Notes: generated by a model not told the origin, from the sequence alone. A stretch of 64,000 nucleotides of DNA from Amphritea opalescens (GCF_003957515.1 NZ_RQXW01000014.1:28471-92470); one strand, 5' to 3'; numbered from the stretch's first letter, positions 13,315 to 23,922 are shown. Numbers and translations: made by a program.

Positions 13315-13626
13315 ATGCAAAACCAGAAAATCAGAATCCGTCTGAAGGCTTTTGATCATCGCCTGATTGACTCTTCCGCTCAGGAGATCGTTGAGACTGC
13401 TAAGCGGACAGGTGCTCAGGTGCATGGTCCGATCCCGCTTCCTACTCGCAAAGAGCGTTTTACAGTTCTGATCTCTCCTCACGTGAACAAAGATGCACGT
13501 GACCAATATGAGATCCGTACTCACAAACGCGTTCTAGACATCGTTGAACCAACAGAAAAAACTGTTGATGCACTGATGAAGCTAGATCTTGCTGCGGGTG
13601 TTGAAGTGCAAATTAGCTTAGGCTAA
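13315..13626 (+). CDS. rpsJ: 30S ribosomal protein S10
   Basis: S10 is a head protein of the 30S subunit and also the NusE antitermination factor. It has 103 residues, the family length, with the conserved KAFDHRLID start and the C-terminal [11 protein letters not shown]. It is first in the S10 operon, about 60 nt after the predicted transcription start. A 102-bp gap with a perfect hairpin separates it from rplC. Confidence 0.98.
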   Translation: MQNQKIRIRLKAFDHRLIDSSAQEIVETAKRTGAQVHGPIPLPTRKERFTVLISPHVNKDARDQYEIRTHKRVLDIVEPTEKTVDALMKLDLAAGVEVQISLG

Positions 13627-13637
13627 TTAGACGATTG

Positions 13638-13657
13638 CGTAGATGAGTACATCTACG
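13638..13657 (+). promoter_or_regulatory. Perfect hairpin between rpsJ and rplC
   Basis: CGTAGATG (13638-13645) and CATCTACG (13650-13657) form a perfect 8-bp stem with loop AGTA, 12 bp after the rpsJ stop. There is no T-run, so it is not an obvious terminator. It may be an RNA processing or regulatory element. Confidence 0.45.
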
Positions 13658-13728
13658 TGTGGAATGCCTTTTAGGCAGCCATAGCGGGTTTTAGCCCCGT
13701 ACACAACTGGCAATGTGAGGTTTATAAA

Positions 13729-14367
13729 ATGTCTGTATCTTTAATCGGACGTAAAGCAGGTATGACTCGTGTCTTCACTGAAGACGGCGTGTCTGTGCCA
13801 GTCACTGTCATCGAGGTGGAACCGAACCGCGTAACACAGGTTAAGACCGAAGAAACTGATGGTTATTCTGCTGTGCAGGTAACTGTAGGTTCTCGTCGTG
13901 CTAACCGCGTTACTAAGGCCGCTGCAGGTCACTTTGCGAAAGCAGAGACTGAAGCAGGTCGTGGTTTGTGGGAGTTCCGTCTGTCAGGTGACGAAGAAGT
14001 AAATGTTGGTGATCAACTGACTGTTGAACGCTTTGAAGCGGGTCAGAAAATTGATGTAACCGGTCAATCCAAAGGTAAAGGTTTTCAGGGCGGTATTAAG
14101 CGCTGGAACTTCTCCATGCAGGATGCGACACACGGTAACTCTCTTTCTCATCGTGCTCCTGGTTCTATTGGTCAGTGTCAAACTCCTGGTCGTGTGTGGA
14201 AAGGTAAGAAGATGGCAGGGCACATGGGTGCTGAACGTGTAACCGTTCAATCCCTAGAAGTTGTTCGCATCGATGCCGAGCGCAATCTGCTGTTAGTGAA
14301 AGGTGCTGTACCTGGTGCTACTGGCGGCGACGTAATCGTTAAATCAGCTGTTAAAGCTGGTGCCTGA
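13729..14367 (+). CDS. rplC: 50S ribosomal protein L3
   Basis: L3 is an early assembly protein whose loop reaches toward the peptidyl transferase centre. The protein has 212 residues and starts [16 protein letters not shown]. The central loop [19 protein letters not shown] includes the glutamine that is methylated in E. coli L3. A TGAGG Shine-Dalgarno precedes the ATG, and rplD starts 11 bp after the stop. Confidence 0.98.
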   Translation: MSVSLIGRKAGMTRVFTEDGVSVPVTVIEVEPNRVTQVKTEETDGYSAVQVTVGSRRANRVTKAAAGHFAKAETEAGRGLWEFRLSGDEEVNVGDQLTVERFEAGQKIDVTGQSKGKGFQGGIKRWNFSMQDATHGNSLSHRAPGSIGQCQTPGRVWKGKKMAGHMGAERVTVQSLEVVRIDAERNLLLVKGAVPGATGGDVIVKSAVKAGA

Positions 14368-14378
14368 GGGGGTTTGAA

Positions 14379-14984
14379 ATGAATCTGAATCTTGCAGGAG
14401 CTGGAGGAAGCGTAGAAGTTTCCGATCTAGCATTTGGTAAAGAATTCAATGAATCACTGGTTCATCAGGTTGTTACGGCATACCTGGCCGGTGGTCGTCA
14501 AGGCACCAAGGCTCAGAAAAACCGCGCCGCTGTAAGCGGTGGTGGTGCTAAGCCATGGCGTCAAAAAGGTACTGGCCGTGCACGTGCCGGTACTATTCGT
14601 AGTCCTTTGTGGCGTACTGGTGGCGTAACATTCGCTGCTCAGCCGCGCGACCATGCTCAAAAAGTTAACAAGAAAATGTATCGCGCTGCGATGCGTTGCA
14701 TCTTGTCTGAGCTGGTTCGTCAGGAGCGTTTGGTTGTTGTTGAAGACTTCCAAGTAGACGCGCCTAAGACTAAGCAGTTTGTTGCTAAGCTCGCTGAGCT
14801 TGAGTTGACAAACGCGCTAGTGATCACAGAAGACGTAGAGCAGAATCTGTATCTAGCCGCACGCAACGTACCACACGTTGACGTTCGCGATGCAGCTGGC
14901 ATCGATCCTGTCAGCCTGGTAGGTTTTGAGAAGGTTGTTGTGACTGTTGCTGCTCTCAAGAAAGTTGAGGAGGCGTTAGCATGA
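14379..14984 (+). CDS. rplD: 50S ribosomal protein L4
   Basis: L4 lines the nascent peptide exit tunnel and in E. coli also represses the S10 operon. It has 201 residues, the E. coli length, with the tunnel loop region [19 protein letters not shown] intact. Its stop overlaps the rplW start by four bases (ATGA at 14981-14984), which suggests translational coupling. Whether it controls the short S10 leader here cannot be told from sequence. Confidence 0.98.
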   Translation: MNLNLAGAGGSVEVSDLAFGKEFNESLVHQVVTAYLAGGRQGTKAQKNRAAVSGGGAKPWRQKGTGRARAGTIRSPLWRTGGVTFAAQPRDHAQKVNKKMYRAAMRCILSELVRQERLVVVEDFQVDAPKTKQFVAKLAELELTNALVITEDVEQNLYLAARNVPHVDVRDAAGIDPVSLVGFEKVVVTVAALKKVEEALA

Positions 14985-15277
14985 ACGAAGGACGCATCTA
15001 TCAAGTACTGCTAGGCCCACATATCTCTGAGAAAGCGACGATTGTTGCTGAAGGTTCTCAGCAGGTTGTATTCCGCGTCTCAACTGATGCAACTAAGCCT
15101 GAAATTAAGAAGGCTGTTGAGCAGTTGTTCGACGTAAAAGTAACTGGCGTGAACGTTGTTAACGTTAAGGGCAAAACCAAGCGCACTCAGCGCGGTATGG
15201 GTAAACGCTCTGACGTTCGTAAGGCATATGTATGTCTTGCAGACGGCCACGACATCGACTTTATCGATGGCGAATAA
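14981..15277 (+). CDS. rplW: 50S ribosomal protein L23
   Basis: L23 sits at the tunnel exit and is the docking site for trigger factor and SRP. The 98 residues include the conserved [11 protein letters not shown] start and the [14 protein letters not shown] arm. The start codon overlaps the rplD stop. rplB follows after 14 bp. Confidence 0.98.
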   Translation: MNEGRIYQVLLGPHISEKATIVAEGSQQVVFRVSTDATKPEIKKAVEQLFDVKVTGVNVVNVKGKTKRTQRGMGKRSDVRKAYVCLADGHDIDFIDGE

Positions 15278-15291
15278 GAGGGGTTTGAATT

Positions 15292-16119
15292 ATGGCTATT
15301 GTTAAATCTAAACCGACCTCCGCTGGGCGCCGTCATGTAGTAACGGTGACAACACCTGATCTGCACAAGGGTAAGCCACACGCTGCTCTGGTCGAAAAGA
15401 AAAGCAAAACCGGTGGTCGTAACACCTATGGTCGCATTACGACTCGTCACATTGGTGGCGGTCATAAGCAACATTACCGTGTTATCGATTTCCGTCGCAA
15501 CAAACTGGATATCCCTGCTACCGTTGAGCGTCTGGAATATGATCCAAACCGCTCCGCGCACATCGCTTTGCTGATGTACGCTGACGGTGAGCGTCGCTAC
15601 ATTATCGCCCCTAAAGGTGTTAAAGCTGGTGATTCTCTGATATCTGGTCAGAATGCTGATATTAAACCAGGTAACTGTTTGCCACTGCGCAACATCCCTG
15701 TCGGTAGTGTCATTCACTGTATCGAGATGAAACCAGGTAAAGGTGCTCAAATTGCACGTTCTGCTGGTACTTCCGCACAGTTGATTGCTCGTGAAGGCGC
15801 TCACGCGACTTTGCGTCTGCGTTCAGGCGAAATGCGTAAAGTGTTGGTTGATTGCTGCGCGACACTGGGTGAGGTCGGAAACTCCGAGCACTCTCTGCGT
15901 CGTCTAGGTAAAGCTGGTGCTACGCGCTGGCGTGGTGTTCGTCCTACCGTTCGTGGTGTGGCGATGAACCCAGTCGATCACCCACATGGTGGTGGTGAAG
16001 GTCGTACATCTGGTGGTCGTCATCCTGTGACACCATGGGGCGTACCGACTAAAGGTAAGAAAACTCGTTCGAATAAGCGTACCGATAAGATGATCGTACG
16101 CCGTCGTCAAGCGAAATAA
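15292..16119 (+). CDS. rplB: 50S ribosomal protein L2
   Basis: L2 is a primary 23S rRNA binder needed for subunit association and peptidyl transferase activity. The 275 residues (E. coli 273) contain the conserved [19 protein letters not shown] region and the C-terminal [15 protein letters not shown] with the histidine important for activity. It is co-directional with the S10 operon and 15 bp before rpsS. Confidence 0.98.
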   Translation: MAIVKSKPTSAGRRHVVTVTTPDLHKGKPHAALVEKKSKTGGRNTYGRITTRHIGGGHKQHYRVIDFRRNKLDIPATVERLEYDPNRSAHIALLMYADGERRYIIAPKGVKAGDSLISGQNADIKPGNCLPLRNIPVGSVIHCIEMKPGKGAQIARSAGTSAQLIAREGAHATLRLRSGEMRKVLVDCCATLGEVGNSEHSLRRLGKAGATRWRGVRPTVRGVAMNPVDHPHGGGEGRTSGGRHPVTPWGVPTKGKKTRSNKRTDKMIVRRRQAK

Positions 16120-16134
16120 TCAGAGGATACAGCT

Positions 16135-16410
16135 GTGCCACGTTCACTGAAGAAAGGTCCTTTTATCGACCTTCACCTGTTGAAAAAGGTAGAAGCTGCA
16201 ATTGAGGCCAATGATCGTCGTCCGATCAAAACTTGGTCTCGCCGTTCTACAGTTTTTCCAAACTTCGTAGGACTGACGATTGCAGTTCATAATGGCCGTC
16301 AGCACGTACCGGTGTTTGTCACCGAGGATATGGTTGGTCATAAATTAGGCGAATTTGCAGCGACCCGTACGTATAAAGGTCATGCTGCAGATAAGAAAGC
16401 TAAACGCTAA
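16135..16410 (+). CDS. rpsS: 30S ribosomal protein S19, GTG start
   Basis: S19 is a head protein that forms a complex with S13 near the A site. The 91 residues begin [19 protein letters not shown], and the conserved [13 protein letters not shown] is present. The start is GTG at 16135, fixed by the family N terminus, behind a GAGGAT Shine-Dalgarno. rplV begins 15 bp downstream. Confidence 0.97.
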   Translation: MPRSLKKGPFIDLHLLKKVEAAIEANDRRPIKTWSRRSTVFPNFVGLTIAVHNGRQHVPVFVTEDMVGHKLGEFAATRTYKGHAADKKAKR

Positions 16411-16425
16411 TCGGGAGTTAAGAAA

Positions 16426-16758
16426 ATGGAAGTAGCCGCTAAGCACAAAGGCGCCCATATCTCCGCTCAGAAAGCGCGTTTGGTTGCCGATCAAATCCGC
16501 GGAAAGGCGGTGGGTGAAGCCCTGAATATTTTGGCTTTCAGCCCTCAAAAAGGTGCGGTGCTTGTTAAGAAGGTACTTGAGTCTGCTATTGCTAACGCAG
16601 AGCATAACGAAGGTGCTGATATTGACGAGCTACGCGTTTCACAAATCTTCGTTGATGAAGGTATGACCATGAAGCGCATAAGACCGCGTGCGAAAGGTCG
16701 CGCTGACCGTATTTTGAAGCGCACCTCCCACATCACCGTTAAGGTAGCTGACTGCTAG
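16426..16758 (+). CDS. rplV: 50S ribosomal protein L22
   Basis: L22 contributes the beta-hairpin at the tunnel constriction. It has 110 residues, the E. coli length. The tunnel hairpin region [20 protein letters not shown] is intact, without the deletions that give macrolide resistance. It lies 11 bp before rpsC within the S10 operon. Confidence 0.98.
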   Translation: MEVAAKHKGAHISAQKARLVADQIRGKAVGEALNILAFSPQKGAVLVKKVLESAIANAEHNEGADIDELRVSQIFVDEGMTMKRIRPRAKGRADRILKRTSHITVKVADC

Positions 16759-16769
16759 GAGATACCACT

Positions 16770-17456
16770 ATGGGTCAGAAGGTACATCCAACAGGTATTC
16801 GACTTGGAATTGTAAAAGATCACACTTCGGTGTGGTATGCAGACAAGAACGAATACGCTAATAAGCTGTTGAACGACCTTAAGGTACGTGAGTATCTGGA
16901 AGGCGAATTAAAAGCAGCATCTGTTAGCCGCATCGAAATTGAGCGGCCTGCACAGAATGCAAAAATTACCATTTTCACTGCCCGTCCAGGTATTGTTATT
17001 GGTAAGAAAGGTGAAGATGTCGAAAAACTGCGTAACGCTACATCAAAAATGATGGGTGTTCCGGTTCACATCAACATCGAAGAAATCCGTAAACCAGATC
17101 TAGATGCTAAATTGGTTGCTCAAAGCGTCGCGAGCCAGCTGGAACGTCGTGTTATGTTCCGCCGTGCCATGAAGCGTTCTGTACAGAATGCTATGCGTCA
17201 GGGTGCTGAAGGTATCAAGATCCAGGTTGGTGGCCGTCTAGGTGGTGCAGAGATTGCACGGTCTGAATGGTACCGCGAAGGTCGTGTGCCATTGCACACC
17301 CTGCGTGCTGACATCGATTACGGTACTTACGAGGCGCACACTACATACGGTGTGCTTGGCATTAAAGTCTGGATCTTTAAAGGTGAGATTTTGGGTGGTA
17401 TTGAAGAAGTACGCGCTCAAAGAAATGCTCAACCTAAGAAGAAAGGTTCAAAGTAG
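16770..17456 (+). CDS. rpsC: 30S ribosomal protein S3
   Basis: S3 lies at the mRNA entry and has helicase-related basic residues. The 228 residues include an N-terminal KH domain with the GxxG-type motif VIGKKGED and the C-terminal domain RREGAEGI-like region ([19 protein letters not shown]). rplP follows after 12 bp. Confidence 0.98.
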   Translation: MGQKVHPTGIRLGIVKDHTSVWYADKNEYANKLLNDLKVREYLEGELKAASVSRIEIERPAQNAKITIFTARPGIVIGKKGEDVEKLRNATSKMMGVPVHINIEEIRKPDLDAKLVAQSVASQLERRVMFRRAMKRSVQNAMRQGAEGIKIQVGGRLGGAEIARSEWYREGRVPLHTLRADIDYGTYEAHTTYGVLGIKVWIFKGEILGGIEEVRAQRNAQPKKKGSK

Positions 17457-17468
17457 GGGTAATTATCA

Positions 17469-17882
17469 ATGCTGCAACCTAAGAGACTTAAATTCCGCAA
17501 GGTTATGAAAGGCCGCAACCGCGGTCTGGCCGAGCGCGGCGGTACTGTTAGCTTCGGTGAAATTGCACTGAAAGCGACAGAACGTGGCCGTATTACTGCT
17601 CGTCAGATCGAAGCTGCTCGTCGTACTATGACTCGTCACGTAAAACGTGGCGGTAAAATCTGGATTCGCGTGTTCCCGGACAAGCCAATCACAGGTAAGC
17701 CGCTTGAAGTACGGATGGGTAAAGGTAAGGGTAGTGTTGAATACTGGGTATGCCAGATCAAACCAGGCAAAGTACTGTTCGAAATGAGCGGTGTGCCTGA
17801 TGAGTTGGCTATCGAGGCGTTCAACCTAGCTGCGGCGAAATTGCCGCTGGCCACCACTATTGTTAAACGGACGGTGATGTGA
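17469..17882 (+). CDS. rplP: 50S ribosomal protein L16
   Basis: L16 is a late assembly protein near the A-site tRNA elbow. It has 137 residues (E. coli 136). [19 protein letters not shown] and the basic [11 protein letters not shown] segment are conserved, including the arginine position hydroxylated in E. coli (MGKGK context). The TGA stop overlaps the rpmC ATG by one base (TGATG). Confidence 0.98.
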   Translation: MLQPKRLKFRKVMKGRNRGLAERGGTVSFGEIALKATERGRITARQIEAARRTMTRHVKRGGKIWIRVFPDKPITGKPLEVRMGKGKGSVEYWVCQIKPGKVLFEMSGVPDELAIEAFNLAAAKLPLATTIVKRTVM

Positions 17883-18073
17883 TGAATGCAACTGAACTGC
17901 GCGAACAATCCGCTGAAGAGCTCCAGCAAACTTTGCTGGGTCTTCTCAAGGATCAGTTCAATCTGCGTATGCAGAAAGCAACTGGTCAGCTGACTCAGAA
18001 TCATATGCTGGGTCAAGTGCGTCGCGATATCGCGCGCGTTAAGACCGTACTGAATCAGAAAGCAGGTAACTAA
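17882..18073 (+). CDS. rpmC: 50S ribosomal protein L29
   Basis: L29 sits at the tunnel exit beside L23. It has 63 residues, the exact E. coli length, with the [13 protein letters not shown] and [10 protein letters not shown] motifs. I start it at the ATG at 17882, which overlaps the rplP stop; a GTG one codon earlier would add one residue. rpsQ starts two bases after the stop. Confidence 0.97.
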   Translation: MNATELREQSAEELQQTLLGLLKDQFNLRMQKATGQLTQNHMLGQVRRDIARVKTVLNQKAGN

Positions 18074-18075
18074 TA

Positions 18076-18339
18076 ATGGCCGCAGAAAAACGTACACGTA
18101 CTGTGACCGGTAAAGTTATCAGCAATAAAGCTGACAAAACTATTACCGTTCTGGTTGAGCGAAAAGAGAAGCACCCGATCTACGGGAAATTCGTAACTCG
18201 CTCTACTAAGCTGCATGCGCATGACGAACAGAATGAATGTCAGATGGGAGACACAGTGACTGTTGCTGAATCTCGTCCGCTTTCAAAAAGTAAGTCTTGG
18301 ACGCTAGTTAAGATTGAAGAACAGGCAGTAAAGGTGTAA
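18076..18339 (+). CDS. rpsQ: 30S ribosomal protein S17
   Basis: S17 is a primary 16S rRNA-binding protein with an OB fold. The 87 residues show [19 protein letters not shown] and the [16 protein letters not shown] stretch. It is the last gene of the S10 operon; 83 bp separate it from rplN, where the spc operon conventionally begins. I saw no clear terminator in that gap. Confidence 0.98.
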   Translation: MAAEKRTRTVTGKVISNKADKTITVLVERKEKHPIYGKFVTRSTKLHAHDEQNECQMGDTVTVAESRPLSKSKSWTLVKIEEQAVKV

Positions 18340-18422
18340 TATAACGCACCTTTGCTTCTGGCAGGCTGTTTTTTGGGCCCGAAAGAGCAAAGAAAACAGT
18401 CTGAATTTTGGAGTAGAGACCC

Positions 18423-18791
18423 ATGATTCAAACAGAATCTATGCTTGATGTTGCTGATAACAGCGGCGCCAAGCGAGTACAGTGTATCAAGGTCCTAGGT
18501 GGCTCTCATCGTCGTTATGCCGGTGTGGGTGATATCATCAAAGTTACTGTGAAAGAAGCAATTCCTCGCGGTAAGGTGAAAAAAGGCCAGGTCCTTAATG
18601 CTGTTGTGGTACGTACCCGTAAAGGTGTTCGGCGCCCGGACGGTTCAATTATTCGCTTTGATACAAACTCAGCGGTATTATTGAACGCCAACTCCGCGCC
18701 TATCGGTACTCGTATCTTTGGCCCAGTAACTCGTGAACTTCGCTCAGAGAAGTTTATGAAAATCATTTCCCTGGCGCCTGAAGTGCTATAA
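18423..18791 (+). CDS. rplN: 50S ribosomal protein L14
   Basis: L14 forms an intersubunit bridge and binds the silencing factor RsfS. It has 122 residues (E. coli 123), starting [17 protein letters not shown] and ending [11 protein letters not shown]. It is first in the spc operon. Downstream, a strong hairpin lies between it and rplX. Confidence 0.98.
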   Translation: MIQTESMLDVADNSGAKRVQCIKVLGGSHRRYAGVGDIIKVTVKEAIPRGKVKKGQVLNAVVVRTRKGVRRPDGSIIRFDTNSAVLLNANSAPIGTRIFGPVTRELRSEKFMKIISLAPEVL

Positions 18792-18823
18792 AAAATCCCG
18801 ACCTAATCAGTCAGGATTTATGC

Positions 18824-18857
18824 AAAAACGCTAAGCTCGAAAGGGCTTGGCGTTTTT
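18824..18857 (+). terminator. Terminator-like hairpin inside the spc operon (rplN-rplX)
   Basis: AAAAACGCTAAGC (18824-18836) pairs with GCTTGGCGTTTTT (18845-18857): 13 bp with one G-U pair and an eight-base loop. The T-run lies inside the stem's 3' arm, so it resembles a bidirectional terminator. Placed between two co-transcribed ribosomal genes, it is more likely an attenuator or partial terminator. A second small hairpin AAATCC/GGATTT lies just upstream (from 18793). Confidence 0.6.
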
Positions 18858-18893
18858 AAGCATGAGAGGGTAGTAGGAAAGGATGGATAATTA

Positions 18894-19211
18894 ATGCGTA
18901 AAATCATTCGTAACGACGAAGTAATCGTTATTGCAGGCAGAGACAAAGGCAAACGCGGCAAAGTATTGCGTATTCTTGCTGATGATCGTCTGATCGTGTC
19001 TGGCATCAACATGGTTAAGAAACACACCAAGCCTAACCCTATGGTGGGTAAAGCTGGCGGTATCATAGAAAAAGAAGCAGCGATTGCAGTATCTAACATC
19101 GCTATCTTCAACTCTGCTACCGGTAAAGGTGACCGTGTTGGTTTCAAAGTTCTGGAAGATGGCAACAAAGTCCGGATCTTCAAATCCAACGGCGAAGTTA
19201 TCGCTAAGTAA
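18894..19211 (+). CDS. rplX: 50S ribosomal protein L24
   Basis: L24 is an assembly initiator that binds the 5' end of 23S rRNA. The 105 residues start [20 protein letters not shown] and contain the KOW motif ([17 protein letters not shown]) and [14 protein letters not shown]. It is preceded by an unusual 102-bp gap with hairpins. rplE follows after 14 bp. Confidence 0.98.
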   Translation: MRKIIRNDEVIVIAGRDKGKRGKVLRILADDRLIVSGINMVKKHTKPNPMVGKAGGIIEKEAAIAVSNIAIFNSATGKGDRVGFKVLEDGNKVRIFKSNGEVIAK

Positions 19212-19225
19212 TAGGAGTTGATGCC

Positions 19226-19765
19226 ATGTCTAGATTAAAAGCACTCTATAACGAGTCCGTTAAGCAGCAGTTGAAAGACGATTTAAGCTGTCCTAACGTG
19301 ATGGCTGTACCACGCCTGACCAAAATTACCCTGAACATGGGTGTTGGTGAAGCGCTGGGTGATAAAAAGCAGCTAGATAATGCCGTTGCAGAAATGCAGG
19401 CAATTGCAGGTCAAAAACCTGTTGTAACCCTAGCCCGCAAATCAATTGCAGGCTTTAAGGTTCGTGAAGGTTGGCCAATTGGTTGCAAGGTAACTCTGCG
19501 CGGTGAGCGTATGTGGGAATTCCTTGACCGTCTGGTTGATATCTCGATCCCACGTATTCGTGACTTCCGTGGTCTGAACCCGAAATCTTTTGATGGTCGT
19601 GGTAACTACAGCATGGGCGTGAAAGAGCAGATCATCTTCCCTGAAATCGAATACGATAAGGTAGATAAGCTGCGTGGTATGGATATTACCATCACCACCA
19701 CTGCTCGCACTAACGACGAAGGTCGTGCCCTGCTGGCAGCCCTCAACTTCCCATTCAAAAAGTAA
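19226..19765 (+). CDS. rplE: 50S ribosomal protein L5
   Basis: L5 binds 5S rRNA in the central protuberance. It has 179 residues, the E. coli length; [17 protein letters not shown] and the [20 protein letters not shown] segment are conserved. In E. coli the S8 repressor site lies in the rplX-rplE gap; here that gap is only 14 bp, so an S8 site would have to use coding sequence. Confidence 0.98.
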   Translation: MSRLKALYNESVKQQLKDDLSCPNVMAVPRLTKITLNMGVGEALGDKKQLDNAVAEMQAIAGQKPVVTLARKSIAGFKVREGWPIGCKVTLRGERMWEFLDRLVDISIPRIRDFRGLNPKSFDGRGNYSMGVKEQIIFPEIEYDKVDKLRGMDITITTTARTNDEGRALLAALNFPFKK

Positions 19766-19775
19766 GGGTAGAGAA

Positions 19776-20081
19776 ATGGCTAAGGTATGTATGAAAGCGC
19801 GCGAATCAAAACGCGCAAAAACGGTTGCTAAGTATGCTGAAAAGCGTGCTGCTCTTAAAGCAATCGTGAAAAACCCAGCTTCTTCTGAAGATGAAGTTTG
19901 GGATGCCCAGGTAGCTCTACAAAAGCTACCGCGTGACGCTAACCCGGTTCGCCAGGTTCGTCGTTGTCAGGTTACTGGTCGTCCACACGCTGTTTACCGT
20001 AAATTTGGTCTAAGTCGGATCAAACTGCGTGAAGCAGCTATGCGTGGTGATGTTCCGGGCCTGAAAAAAGCTAGTTGGTAA
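19776..20081 (+). CDS. rpsN: 30S ribosomal protein S14 (zinc-independent form)
   Basis: S14 is a head protein near the A site. The start at 19776 ([16 protein letters not shown]) follows a GTAGAG Shine-Dalgarno and gives 101 residues, as in E. coli; a longer open frame running back into rplE is not real. Only a single cysteine lies in the C-terminal [20 protein letters not shown], so this is the long form without a CxxC zinc ribbon. Confidence 0.96.
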   Translation: MAKVCMKARESKRAKTVAKYAEKRAALKAIVKNPASSEDEVWDAQVALQKLPRDANPVRQVRRCQVTGRPHAVYRKFGLSRIKLREAAMRGDVPGLKKASW

Positions 20082-20149
20082 GCACAATGGTCTGGGCAGG
20101 GTGGTTGTCATCCTGCTACCGCATTGCGCTGCACAAAGGAAAATAAACC

Positions 20150-20542
20150 ATGAGTATGCAAGACACTCTTGCGGATATGCTAACCCGTATTCGTAATGGT
20201 CATATGGCTGAGAAATCAGCTGTAACTATGCCTGCTTCTAAACTGAAAGCCTCTGTTGCTGCAGTTTTGAAAGAGGAAGGTTACATTGCTGACTTCGCCG
20301 TTGAAGGCGAAGGCAAGCCAGTGATGACTGTTGAACTGAAATACTTTGAAGGCAAGCCGGTTATAGAGTCTATCCAGCGAGTTAGCCGTCCAAGTCTGCG
20401 TGTATACCGAGGCGCTACTGAGCTGCCTAAAGTATCTGGCGGTCTGGGCGTAGCTATCGTTTCCACTTCGCGTGGTGTGATGACTGATCGTGCTGCTCGT
20501 GCTGCCGGTATCGGCGGCGAAGTCATCTGTACGGTATTCTAG
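20150..20542 (+). CDS. rpsH: 30S ribosomal protein S8
   Basis: S8 is a primary 16S rRNA binder and in E. coli the translational repressor of the spc operon. The 130 residues (E. coli 130) contain [33 protein letters not shown] start region follows an AAAGGA Shine-Dalgarno. The 68-bp gap before it is longer than its neighbours'. Confidence 0.98.
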   Translation: MSMQDTLADMLTRIRNGHMAEKSAVTMPASKLKASVAAVLKEEGYIADFAVEGEGKPVMTVELKYFEGKPVIESIQRVSRPSLRVYRGATELPKVSGGLGVAIVSTSRGVMTDRAARAAGIGGEVICTVF

Positions 20543-20553
20543 GAGCTGGAAAT

Positions 20554-21087
20554 ATGTCTCGAGTTGCTAAAAGTCCCGTTGTCCTACCGGCAGGTGTTGA
20601 AGCTAAGGTTGATGGTCAGCAGATTAATGTAAAGGGCGGTAACGGTGCCCTAGATCTGACTGTTCACCCGTCTGTAGAAGTAACCACAGAAGAAAACGTG
20701 CTGAAGTTTGCCGCACGCAATGGCAGCAAAACTGCTAACGCGCTGGCTGGTACTGCTCGTTCTTTGGTTAATAACATGGTTGTTGGTGTAAGTACTGGTT
20801 TCAATAAGAAACTATTGCTTCAGGGTGTTGGTTATCGTGCTGCCGTTAATGGCAATACGTTGAGCCTGACTCTGGGTTTCTCACACCCAATCGATTATAA
20901 GCTGCCTGAAGGTGTTGTAGCTGCAATGGAAGGCCAGACCACTATCGTGCTGACAGCAGCCGATAAGCAGGCGCTGGGCCAGGCTGCAGCTGAAATTCGT
21001 GCTTTCCGTCCACCAGAGCCTTACAAAGGTAAGGGTGTACGTTACGCTGACGAATTCGTTCGCCGTAAAGAAGCTAAGAAGAAGTAA
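20554..21087 (+). CDS. rplF: 50S ribosomal protein L6
   Basis: L6 lies near the sarcin-ricin loop and the factor-binding site. It has 177 residues, the E. coli length, with two L6 repeats and the C-terminal [16 protein letters not shown] motif. It begins 11 bp after rpsH and ends nine bp before rplR. Confidence 0.98.
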   Translation: MSRVAKSPVVLPAGVEAKVDGQQINVKGGNGALDLTVHPSVEVTTEENVLKFAARNGSKTANALAGTARSLVNNMVVGVSTGFNKKLLLQGVGYRAAVNGNTLSLTLGFSHPIDYKLPEGVVAAMEGQTTIVLTAADKQALGQAAAEIRAFRPPEPYKGKGVRYADEFVRRKEAKKK

Positions 21088-21096
21088 GGTAGGGTC

Positions 21097-21447
21097 ATGA
21101 ACGAAAAGAAAACATCTCGTATTCGCCGTGCCCGCCGTGCCCGTTATAAAATGCGTGAACTGGGCGCAGTACGACTGTGTGTAACCCGTACACCACGTCA
21201 CATCTATGCACAGGTTATCTCTGCTGATGGTGGTCAGGTTTTGGCTGCAGCATCAACTGTAGAAAAAGACCTGCGTAGTGATACTACTGGTAACACTGAT
21301 GCCGCTACTAAAGTAGGCACACTGATCGCTCAGCGCGCAAAAGACGCTGGCGTGACTAAGGTTGCTTTCGACCGTTCTGGGTTTAAATACCACGGACGAG
21401 TTAAAGCGTTGGCAGATGCAGCCCGTGAAGGCGGCCTGGAATTCTAA
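21097..21447 (+). CDS. rplR: 50S ribosomal protein L18
   Basis: L18 binds 5S rRNA. The 116 residues (E. coli 117) have the basic N terminus [16 protein letters not shown] and the C-terminal [20 protein letters not shown]. It is followed 11 bp later by rpsE. Confidence 0.98.
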   Translation: MNEKKTSRIRRARRARYKMRELGAVRLCVTRTPRHIYAQVISADGGQVLAAASTVEKDLRSDTTGNTDAATKVGTLIAQRAKDAGVTKVAFDRSGFKYHGRVKALADAAREGGLEF

Positions 21448-21458
21448 GGGGTTTGACA

Positions 21459-21959
21459 ATGGCAAATCACGAACAGAAAGACGGTGACCTACAAGAGAAA
21501 CTTGTTCAGGTTAACCGTGTTGCCAAAGTAGTTAAAGGTGGTCGTATCTTCGGTTTCACCGCTTTGACTGTTGTTGGCGACGGTAATGGCCGCGTAGGCT
21601 TCGGTCGCGGTAAGGCACGTGAAGTTCCTGCGGCGATTCAAAAAGCGATGGAACAAGCGCGTCGTAACATGATCACAGTTGATCTGAACGGCACTACTCT
21701 GCAATACCCTATTAAAGCCCGTCACGGTGCTTCTAAGGTATACATGCAGCCTGCATCTGATGGTACTGGTGTTATCGCCGGTGGCGCGATGCGTGCTGTA
21801 CTGGAAATTGCAGGTGTTCACAACGTACTGGCTAAGTGCTACGGCTCTACAAACCCAGTCAACGTTGTTCGCGCAACTATCAACGGTCTTGCTAGCATGA
21901 CATCTCCTGAAGATGTTGCCGCTAAGCGTGGTAAGTCCGTAGAAGACATCCTGGGGTAA
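21459..21959 (+). CDS. rpsE: 30S ribosomal protein S5
   Basis: S5 acts in decoding fidelity and mRNA entry. The 166 residues (E. coli 167) contain [20 protein letters not shown] and the helix [16 protein letters not shown] region ([21 protein letters not shown]). I use the ATG at 21459, with AAGGGG eight bases upstream; an in-frame TTG two codons earlier is less likely. Confidence 0.97.
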   Translation: MANHEQKDGDLQEKLVQVNRVAKVVKGGRIFGFTALTVVGDGNGRVGFGRGKAREVPAAIQKAMEQARRNMITVDLNGTTLQYPIKARHGASKVYMQPASDGTGVIAGGAMRAVLEIAGVHNVLAKCYGSTNPVNVVRATINGLASMTSPEDVAAKRGKSVEDILG

Positions 21960-21965
21960 TCAACG

Positions 21966-22148
21966 ATGGCATCTACTCTCAAGGTAACACTTGTACGCAG
22001 CACCATCGGTATCCTGCCTAAGCACAAATTGTGCGTCCAGGGTCTGGGTCTGCGCCGTATCGGTCACACTGTTGTAGTGGAAGACACTCCTTCCGTACGC
22101 GGTATGATCAACAAAGTTAACTACATGGTTCGTGTAGAAGGCGAATAA
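21966..22148 (+). CDS. rpmD: 50S ribosomal protein L30
   Basis: A small peripheral large-subunit protein of 60 residues (E. coli 59) with the typical [13 protein letters not shown] and [15 protein letters not shown] segments. It starts six bp after rpsE and ends ten bp before rplO. Confidence 0.97.
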   Translation: MASTLKVTLVRSTIGILPKHKLCVQGLGLRRIGHTVVVEDTPSVRGMINKVNYMVRVEGE

Positions 22149-22158
22149 GGAGCTCATT

Positions 22159-22593
22159 ATGCGTCTTAATACACTGAGTCCTGCCGAAGGTTCTAAACAT
22201 GCTCCTAAGCGTGTAGGCCGCGGTATTGGTTCCGGCCTGGGTAAAACCTGCGGTCGTGGCCATAAGGGTCAGAAATCCCGCTCCGGCGGTTCAGTGAAAC
22301 CAGGTTTCGAAGGCGGCCAAATGCCGTTGCAGCGTCGTCTGCCTAAGTTCGGCTTTACCTCTCGTCAGGCTGCATTCGTTGCAGAAATTCGCCTGAACGA
22401 GCTGGCTAAAATCGATGCTGACGTTATCGATCTGGATGCACTGAAAAAAGCGGATATCATCAAAGACAGCATCAAGCGTGCGCGCGTGATTCTTTCTGGT
22501 GAGATCAACAAAGCAGTTACCGTTAAAGGTCTTAAAGTGACCAAAGGCGCTCTAGCTGCAATTGAAGCTGCAGGCGGAAAAGTCGAGGAATAA
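22159..22593 (+). CDS. rplO: 50S ribosomal protein L15
   Basis: L15 is a late assembly protein with a long basic N-terminal extension. The 144 residues, the E. coli length, include [19 protein letters not shown] and [18 protein letters not shown]. Its stop codon is immediately followed by the secY ATG with no gap, so the two are probably translationally coupled. Confidence 0.98.
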   Translation: MRLNTLSPAEGSKHAPKRVGRGIGSGLGKTCGRGHKGQKSRSGGSVKPGFEGGQMPLQRRLPKFGFTSRQAAFVAEIRLNELAKIDADVIDLDALKKADIIKDSIKRARVILSGEINKAVTVKGLKVTKGALAAIEAAGGKVEE

Positions 22594-23922
22594 ATGGCTA
22601 AGAAAGGACCAGTACCAGCAGGCGTACAGAACGGCTTAGGCGAGCTTAAGTCTCGCTTGTTGTTCGTTTTGATTGCGATCGTTGTATACCGTATCGGTGC
22701 ACATATTCCGGTACCTGGTATCAATCCTGATCGCCTAGCTGCACTTTTTGATCAGAATCAGGGCACTATTCTGAGCATGTTTAACATGTTCTCCGGTGGT
22801 GCGTTGGAGCGAATGAGTATTCTTGCGTTAGGCATCATGCCGTACATCTCTGCATCGATTATTATGCAGTTGATGACGGTGGTGAGTCCGACACTCGCGC
22901 AACTCAAGAAAGAGGGTGAAGCTGGTCGTCGTAAGATCAATCAGTACACACGTTACGGTACCGTTATTCTAGCGACTGTACAGTCGTTCGGTATGGCGGT
23001 CGGTCTGGCGAATCAGGGCGTAGCCTTCGCAACAGATTTCAACTTCTACTTTGTAGCGGTTGTTACGCTGGTCGCGGGTGCGGTCTTCCTGATGTGGTTG
23101 GGTGAACAGGTGACTGAGCGGGGTATCGGTAACGGTATTTCGATTCTGATCTTCTCTGGTATTGTGGCCGGTCTGCCAGGTGCGGTCGGTCAGTCCTTTG
23201 AATCAGCGCGTCAGGGGGATCTTAATATCCTGGCGTTGCTGGCCATTGCTGTGCTGGCGGTTGCCACTGTGGGTTTTGTTGTGTTTATGGAGCGCGGTCA
23301 ACGCCGTATCACCATCAACTATGCTAAACGCCAACAGGGTCGTCGCATGTATGCTGCGCAGTCTAGCCATTTGCCGTTAAAGGTGAATATGGCTGGTGTT
23401 ATTCCGCCGATCTTCGCTTCAAGCATTCTGCTGTTCCCTGCATCACTTGGCCAATGGTTTGGTCAAACTGAAGGCATGGAGCTGCTACAGGATATCGCAC
23501 TTGCGCTGGGTCCGGGTCAGCCGCTGTATATCCTGCTGTTTTCGGTATGTATCATATTCTTCTGTTACTTCTATACTGCGATTGTTTTCAATCCAAAAGA
23601 TGTAGCTGATAACTTGAAGAAGTCTGGTGCATTCATCCCGGGTATTCGCCCAGGGGAGCAATCTGCTAAGTACATCGATAACGTACTGGGCCGCCTGACA
23701 CTGTTTGGCGCTCTGTACATCACTGCGGTATCTTTGATGCCTCAGTTCCTGGTGGTAGCCTGGAATGTACCTTTCTACTTCGGTGGTACGTCACTGTTGA
23801 TTGTGGTTGTTGTTGTGATGGATTTCATGGCGCAAGTACAGTCCCATTTGATGTCCCATCAGTATGAATCCCTGATGAAGAAGTCGAATCTTAAAGGAGG
23901 CGGTGCTGGCCTGCTGCGCTAG
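22594..23922 (+). CDS. secY: Preprotein translocase channel SecY
   Basis: SecY forms the protein-conducting channel of the SecYEG translocase in the inner membrane. The 442 residues contain about ten hydrophobic segments, the plug-region motif [27 protein letters not shown] in the second membrane segment, and the conserved cytoplasmic loop ending with the [22 protein letters not shown] region. Starting directly at the rplO stop, it is the usual penultimate gene of the spc operon, and rpmJ follows after 24 bp. Confidence 0.98.
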   Translation: MAKKGPVPAGVQNGLGELKSRLLFVLIAIVVYRIGAHIPVPGINPDRLAALFDQNQGTILSMFNMFSGGALERMSILALGIMPYISASIIMQLMTVVSPTLAQLKKEGEAGRRKINQYTRYGTVILATVQSFGMAVGLANQGVAFATDFNFYFVAVVTLVAGAVFLMWLGEQVTERGIGNGISILIFSGIVAGLPGAVGQSFESARQGDLNILALLAIAVLAVATVGFVVFMERGQRRITINYAKRQQGRRMYAAQSSHLPLKVNMAGVIPPIFASSILLFPASLGQWFGQTEGMELLQDIALALGPGQPLYILLFSVCIIFFCYFYTAIVFNPKDVADNLKKSGAFIPGIRPGEQSAKYIDNVLGRLTLFGALYITAVSLMPQFLVVAWNVPFYFGGTSLLIVVVVVMDFMAQVQSHLMSHQYESLMKKSNLKGGGAGLLR

